In this document: positions 60,786 through 64,000 of the stretch, piece after piece | Position numbering within the stretch: the stretch's first letter is position 1 | Layout: every line of letters starts with the position of its first letter | Source: Certhia americana | Lineage: Eukaryota > Chordata > Aves > Passeriformes > Certhiidae | Length of the DNA: 64,000 bases | Assembly (NCBI GenBank): GCA_018697195.1 | Contig: CM031872.1 | Span: 8,230,981 to 8,294,980, forward strand | Direction of reading: 5' to 3' | Program-made: the position numbers and the translations under genes | The notes under the pieces: generated by a model | Databases searched by the model: none | Told to the model about the DNA's origin: nothing | The model's input: only the letters and a program-made list of their open reading frames with translations

Positions 60786-63721
60786 TGCCGGGAGCTGCAA
60801 CAATTCCTAAGAATTCCCCCTTCAGTGCTGTAGGTCTGGGATGGGGTGGCACTGGCAGAGATTTTTTGATTTGGGATGCTGTGGGGTGGGATGAGGCCCA
60901 GCTGCCCCTTCCTGTCCTCACAACCTGGGGTTCTCCAGGGCTTTGCTGAGCTCCTCCCACCATTCCTGGGATGCTCTGGTTAAGAAGGAGGAGAAAGTAG
61001 GAAGTTCCTTGGTTCAGTGGGAGCCCAGAGGCTCCCGAGCTCCTGGGAGCCACCTTTCCCTCACCAAATACAATAAATGATAATTGCAACCCCACTCTGC
61101 AAAACACAAAACTCCCCCAAATCACTCCAGAAAATCCTGTCTGGGAATGAGATCCAAAAAAGGAAAGTGCACAAACAATTTGCCATTAATTAAAGCTGGA
61201 GTCGTCCAATTAAAATCTGCTTAATTAAGGGATGCATCTGAAAACGCACAGCTTGCCTCCTGCAGGTGGCATTTCTTCCTTGAGGTTTTGGGGAAAAATA
61301 GGTTTTCAGGAAATGATCCTGCTGGAGGTCTGAGACTCCGAAATGTCGGCTCCAGCTTTGTGCAAAGTCCTCAAATCTGGGGTCTTTTGGGAATGTGCAC
61401 ATGGAGTTGGTAAATGAAACATTGAACCTGATGAAAATATGGAAAATGAAATACAAATTGTGTTGTATCAGTGCTATTTATGTACAGTTGCATGTGTTTT
61501 ATATATATTTATATATATAAAATTATATTTATTTATATGAAATCAAAAGATATTTATTTCTATGAAATACATTTGTGTCTGGGCCTGATGCTGATAATCT
61601 TAACTAGTTCCAAGTTCAACTTCTTCAAAAGTCCAGAAATCCCAGATTTGTACTCTTTGTGTCATTTCCATTTGATCCTCCATTTTATAAAGTGCCGTGA
61701 TGTCCTTAATTAGGCAATTATATGGAATTACCAATTTTTTTCCCCTTGACAGGACCCTAAATTGTGCGTTTAAAGTGGAATAAACACAGGGGTCAGTGCC
61801 TGTGCCCCCAGCACAGATTGCAGCTGGGAGCCATCCCCTGAGGCTTTGCCCCTGGGAGGGCAGGGCATGAAAAATCAATCCCTGAGGGCTCTCAGGAGTT
61901 CTGGGAACCCCAGACAGAGCCTACCAGGATATTTTTACAATCCAGCTTTTATCCCTGAGCTCCTTCGTGGGCTCCTCTTTGTGCTCTGGAGGGAGGAGGA
62001 AAAATCCTGCCTGGGTTTGTGCTTCAGATCCATTTGAAGGACTCCCTTATCTGAACTCTGGGTTTACTGAGCATTATTTTCCAGTTGGTTTCTGCTGGGT
62101 GAAAGAGCCTTTTCCCTAAAATCCTCCAGTGCTTTTATCTGGGAATAGGGAGGAGGTGAGTTCCTGCTTTCCCTCAAATACCTTCTCCTGATTCCTTGGA
62201 GTTGTGTGGTTGTACCCCCTTTGCTCTGACCGTGGTACCCCCAGGTGCCTCTGGTTTGGCTGTTCTGGGAATTCCAGCCTGGAAGTGGCCCCAGTTTCCC
62301 TGGACATGTCTGGAGGAGAAGGTGCTGCCCCAGGACGTGGCCCTGCATTGGGGTTGTGGCACAGGGGGGACGTTTTCCTGCTGTCCCACCTGTCACTGCC
62401 TCCTTGCCAAGGTGACAGGGGACACAGCTCTTATGGCAGCTCCCTGAGGGATGGCACATTGGGATGCAGGGACACTGAGGGGTGGGTGCACGTCCATCCA
62501 GATCCAGCTGCTGCCATGGTGCTCTTTGCTCTGCTGTTTAGCTTTGCCCAGCTGGAGCTGCTTGCATTGAAAAGTCTCTCTCTGTTTTAAGTCTGTCTCA
62601 TGCTGGATTATTTGAAAAATTCCAGCCCAAGCTTCCCAGCTGCTCTCAGGATCCCTGATTCAGGATATATTGATATTCCTGGAAACTGGAGTGCAGAGCT
62701 GGTGTTTGGCTGCATCCCCATGGGATCCCTCTGGATCAGACCAAGATAAAAACCTGAAACTTCTCCACAAGCCTCATTTCCTAAAGCCTCTTTCCCTCTG
62801 GATGCAGGCCTTGCTCTGAGCTGGCTCTGTCACTCACAGCCGATGTCCCTTGTGCCACCATGAGATGCTAGAGCTGCTTTCACCTCTATTTTCTGCACCT
62901 TAGTAGGTTTAAATTATTCCATATCATTCCATTTAAACTCTGGGGTGCTGGGGAAGGGTTTCAAGTGCTGTTCCTTAGGGGAATATTTTCCAGAGAAGTG
63001 TAATGGAACATCCTGTAGGCTTGGGATCAGATCAGCTCACCAGGAGCTGAGCTGGAGGATACAAACATCATTCCCATGGGAAAATGGACAGTGTGGGCTG
63101 AGTGTCACACCTAAGCCTTGTCCAAACCCTGGCAGGACCTCCAGCTCCCAGTGTCAAGGCCAAACTAAACCAGGCTGGGCTTAGGTGGAAGATTCCGGGG
63201 GCAGACACAGAGTTTGGTGTGAGAAGCAGCTCGGAGTGGCTGCCCACACCTCCTTCCTCTGGGCAGGCTCCCAAAAAGCTCCTAATTTCTTGCAGGAGGA
63301 GCGGCCATCTGCTCCTGGTTGAGGTCCTGGCTCTGGGGGTGACGTAACGTCGGTGCCTCCCTGGCTGAGGCAGCTGCAGCTCTTTGTGTACATTCAGGGT
63401 TTGCTATGTATTTATTTCTGTATTTATATACACATGACATGGCTCTCACAGCCAGTCTGGGGCTGGCACTGCCTGTGTGGGCCAGGAATTCTGGCTCTGG
63501 TGCCCTGGCAGGAGTGGGAATGGGTTTACAGCTCAGCTCCGAGCACGGGCCCATTCCCTGGACACTGCAGATTGTGGGATCAGTCACTTCTCAGGGGGTT
63601 GGGTGTCTGGGGCTGGTCTGGGAGGAAAGCTGGGGATATCAGTGGAGTCTTGGGTGCTGGGCGGGGTCCTCGTTACCCTGCTGGGTGCAGGTTCAGGGCT
63701 CAGCTCTGCTGGGAGTGAGGA

Positions 63722-64000
63722 AGGATCACAGAACCACAGTCACAGAGTCTATCACAGAAACTATCAGAGTCATGGAATCAATCACAGAGTCACAGAACCA
63801 CAGACTCAATCATGGAATAAATCACAGAATCAATCAGAGAATCACAGAATCAGTCACAGAATCAATCAGAGAACCACAGAATCAGAGAATCACAGAATCA
63901 ATCACGGAATCAATCATAGAATCAATCAGAATCACAGAATCAGTCACAGAATCAATCAGAATCACAGAATCAATCACAGAATCAGTCACAGAATCAATCA
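63722..64000. repeat. ATCACAGAATCA-type tandem repeat, probably an expanded CR1 tail
   Basis: Irregular tandem of ATCACAGAATCA, ATCAATCACAGA and AATCAATCAGA units running off the window edge. The unit equals the reversed octamer-like tail of CR1, so an antisense CR1 may follow beyond 64000. Confidence 0.85.

Larger units (their letters stand above)
58816..63719 (+). other. probable first intron of the unrecognised gene
   Basis: About 4.9 kb after the donor GTAGGA. It contains antisense CR1 copies (59281-59472, 60338-60785) and an AT-rich tract (61490-61560). Nothing further recognised in 61600-63700. Confidence 0.5.

Noticed and set aside
60403..61125. Long minus-strand open frame
   Set aside because: Mostly CR1 sequence plus GC-rich flank; not a known CR1 protein segment and no other gene signals.

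Overview
The window is vertebrate genomic DNA, almost certainly from a bird and probably a songbird. CR1 LINE fragments occur in both orientations, introns are short for a channel gene, and there are two antisense endogenous-retrovirus 3' ends. The protein sequence is very close to Cav2.2.

Positions 970-50514 (+ strand) hold the 3' half of CACNA1B, the pore-forming alpha1B subunit of the N-type voltage-gated calcium channel. I placed 21 constitutive exons, counting the 37a/37b pair as one. They splice in phase into 1048 codons plus a TAG stop, running from segment IIIS5 to the C-terminal DDWC motif. Exon numbers are inferred by calling the mutually exclusive pair 37a/37b, so the first exon here is 26. 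Order: IIIS5 and pore III (970-2296), IIIS6 and the III-IV linker (3126-5097), IVS1-S4 (4933-12688), IVS5, pore IV and IVS6 (15247-23024), EF-hand with exons 37a (27351-27447) and 37b (29533-29629), pre-IQ/IQ region (36934-40933), then a proline-, serine- and histidine-rich tail (41874-50514). A 3' UTR of about 3.5 kb runs to a poly(A) signal at 53989.

The introns carry the unusual material. An unannotated-looking 36-nt in-frame micro-exon lies at 45538-45573. A 60-bp tandem duplication copies the exon 38 splice donor. A second pair of diverged copies, about 300 bp each, flanks exon 39. Minisatellites sit directly against splice sites of exons 36, 37a, 37b and 41. TAAT-rich blocks may be enhancers. 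Two retroviral relics lie antisense to the gene.

Positions 54010-58400 are intergenic, with one CR1 fragment and no gene I can support. A CpG island at about 58380-59150 contains a plausible first coding exon (58725-58815) with a signal peptide, belonging to a second + strand gene that I do not recognise. The rest, to 64000, looks like its first intron: antisense CR1 copies and an expanded CR1-tail repeat at the edge. There are no CRISPR arrays, rRNA genes or tRNA genes. I see no wholly new biological system; the candidates worth following are splicing variants of CACNA1B.
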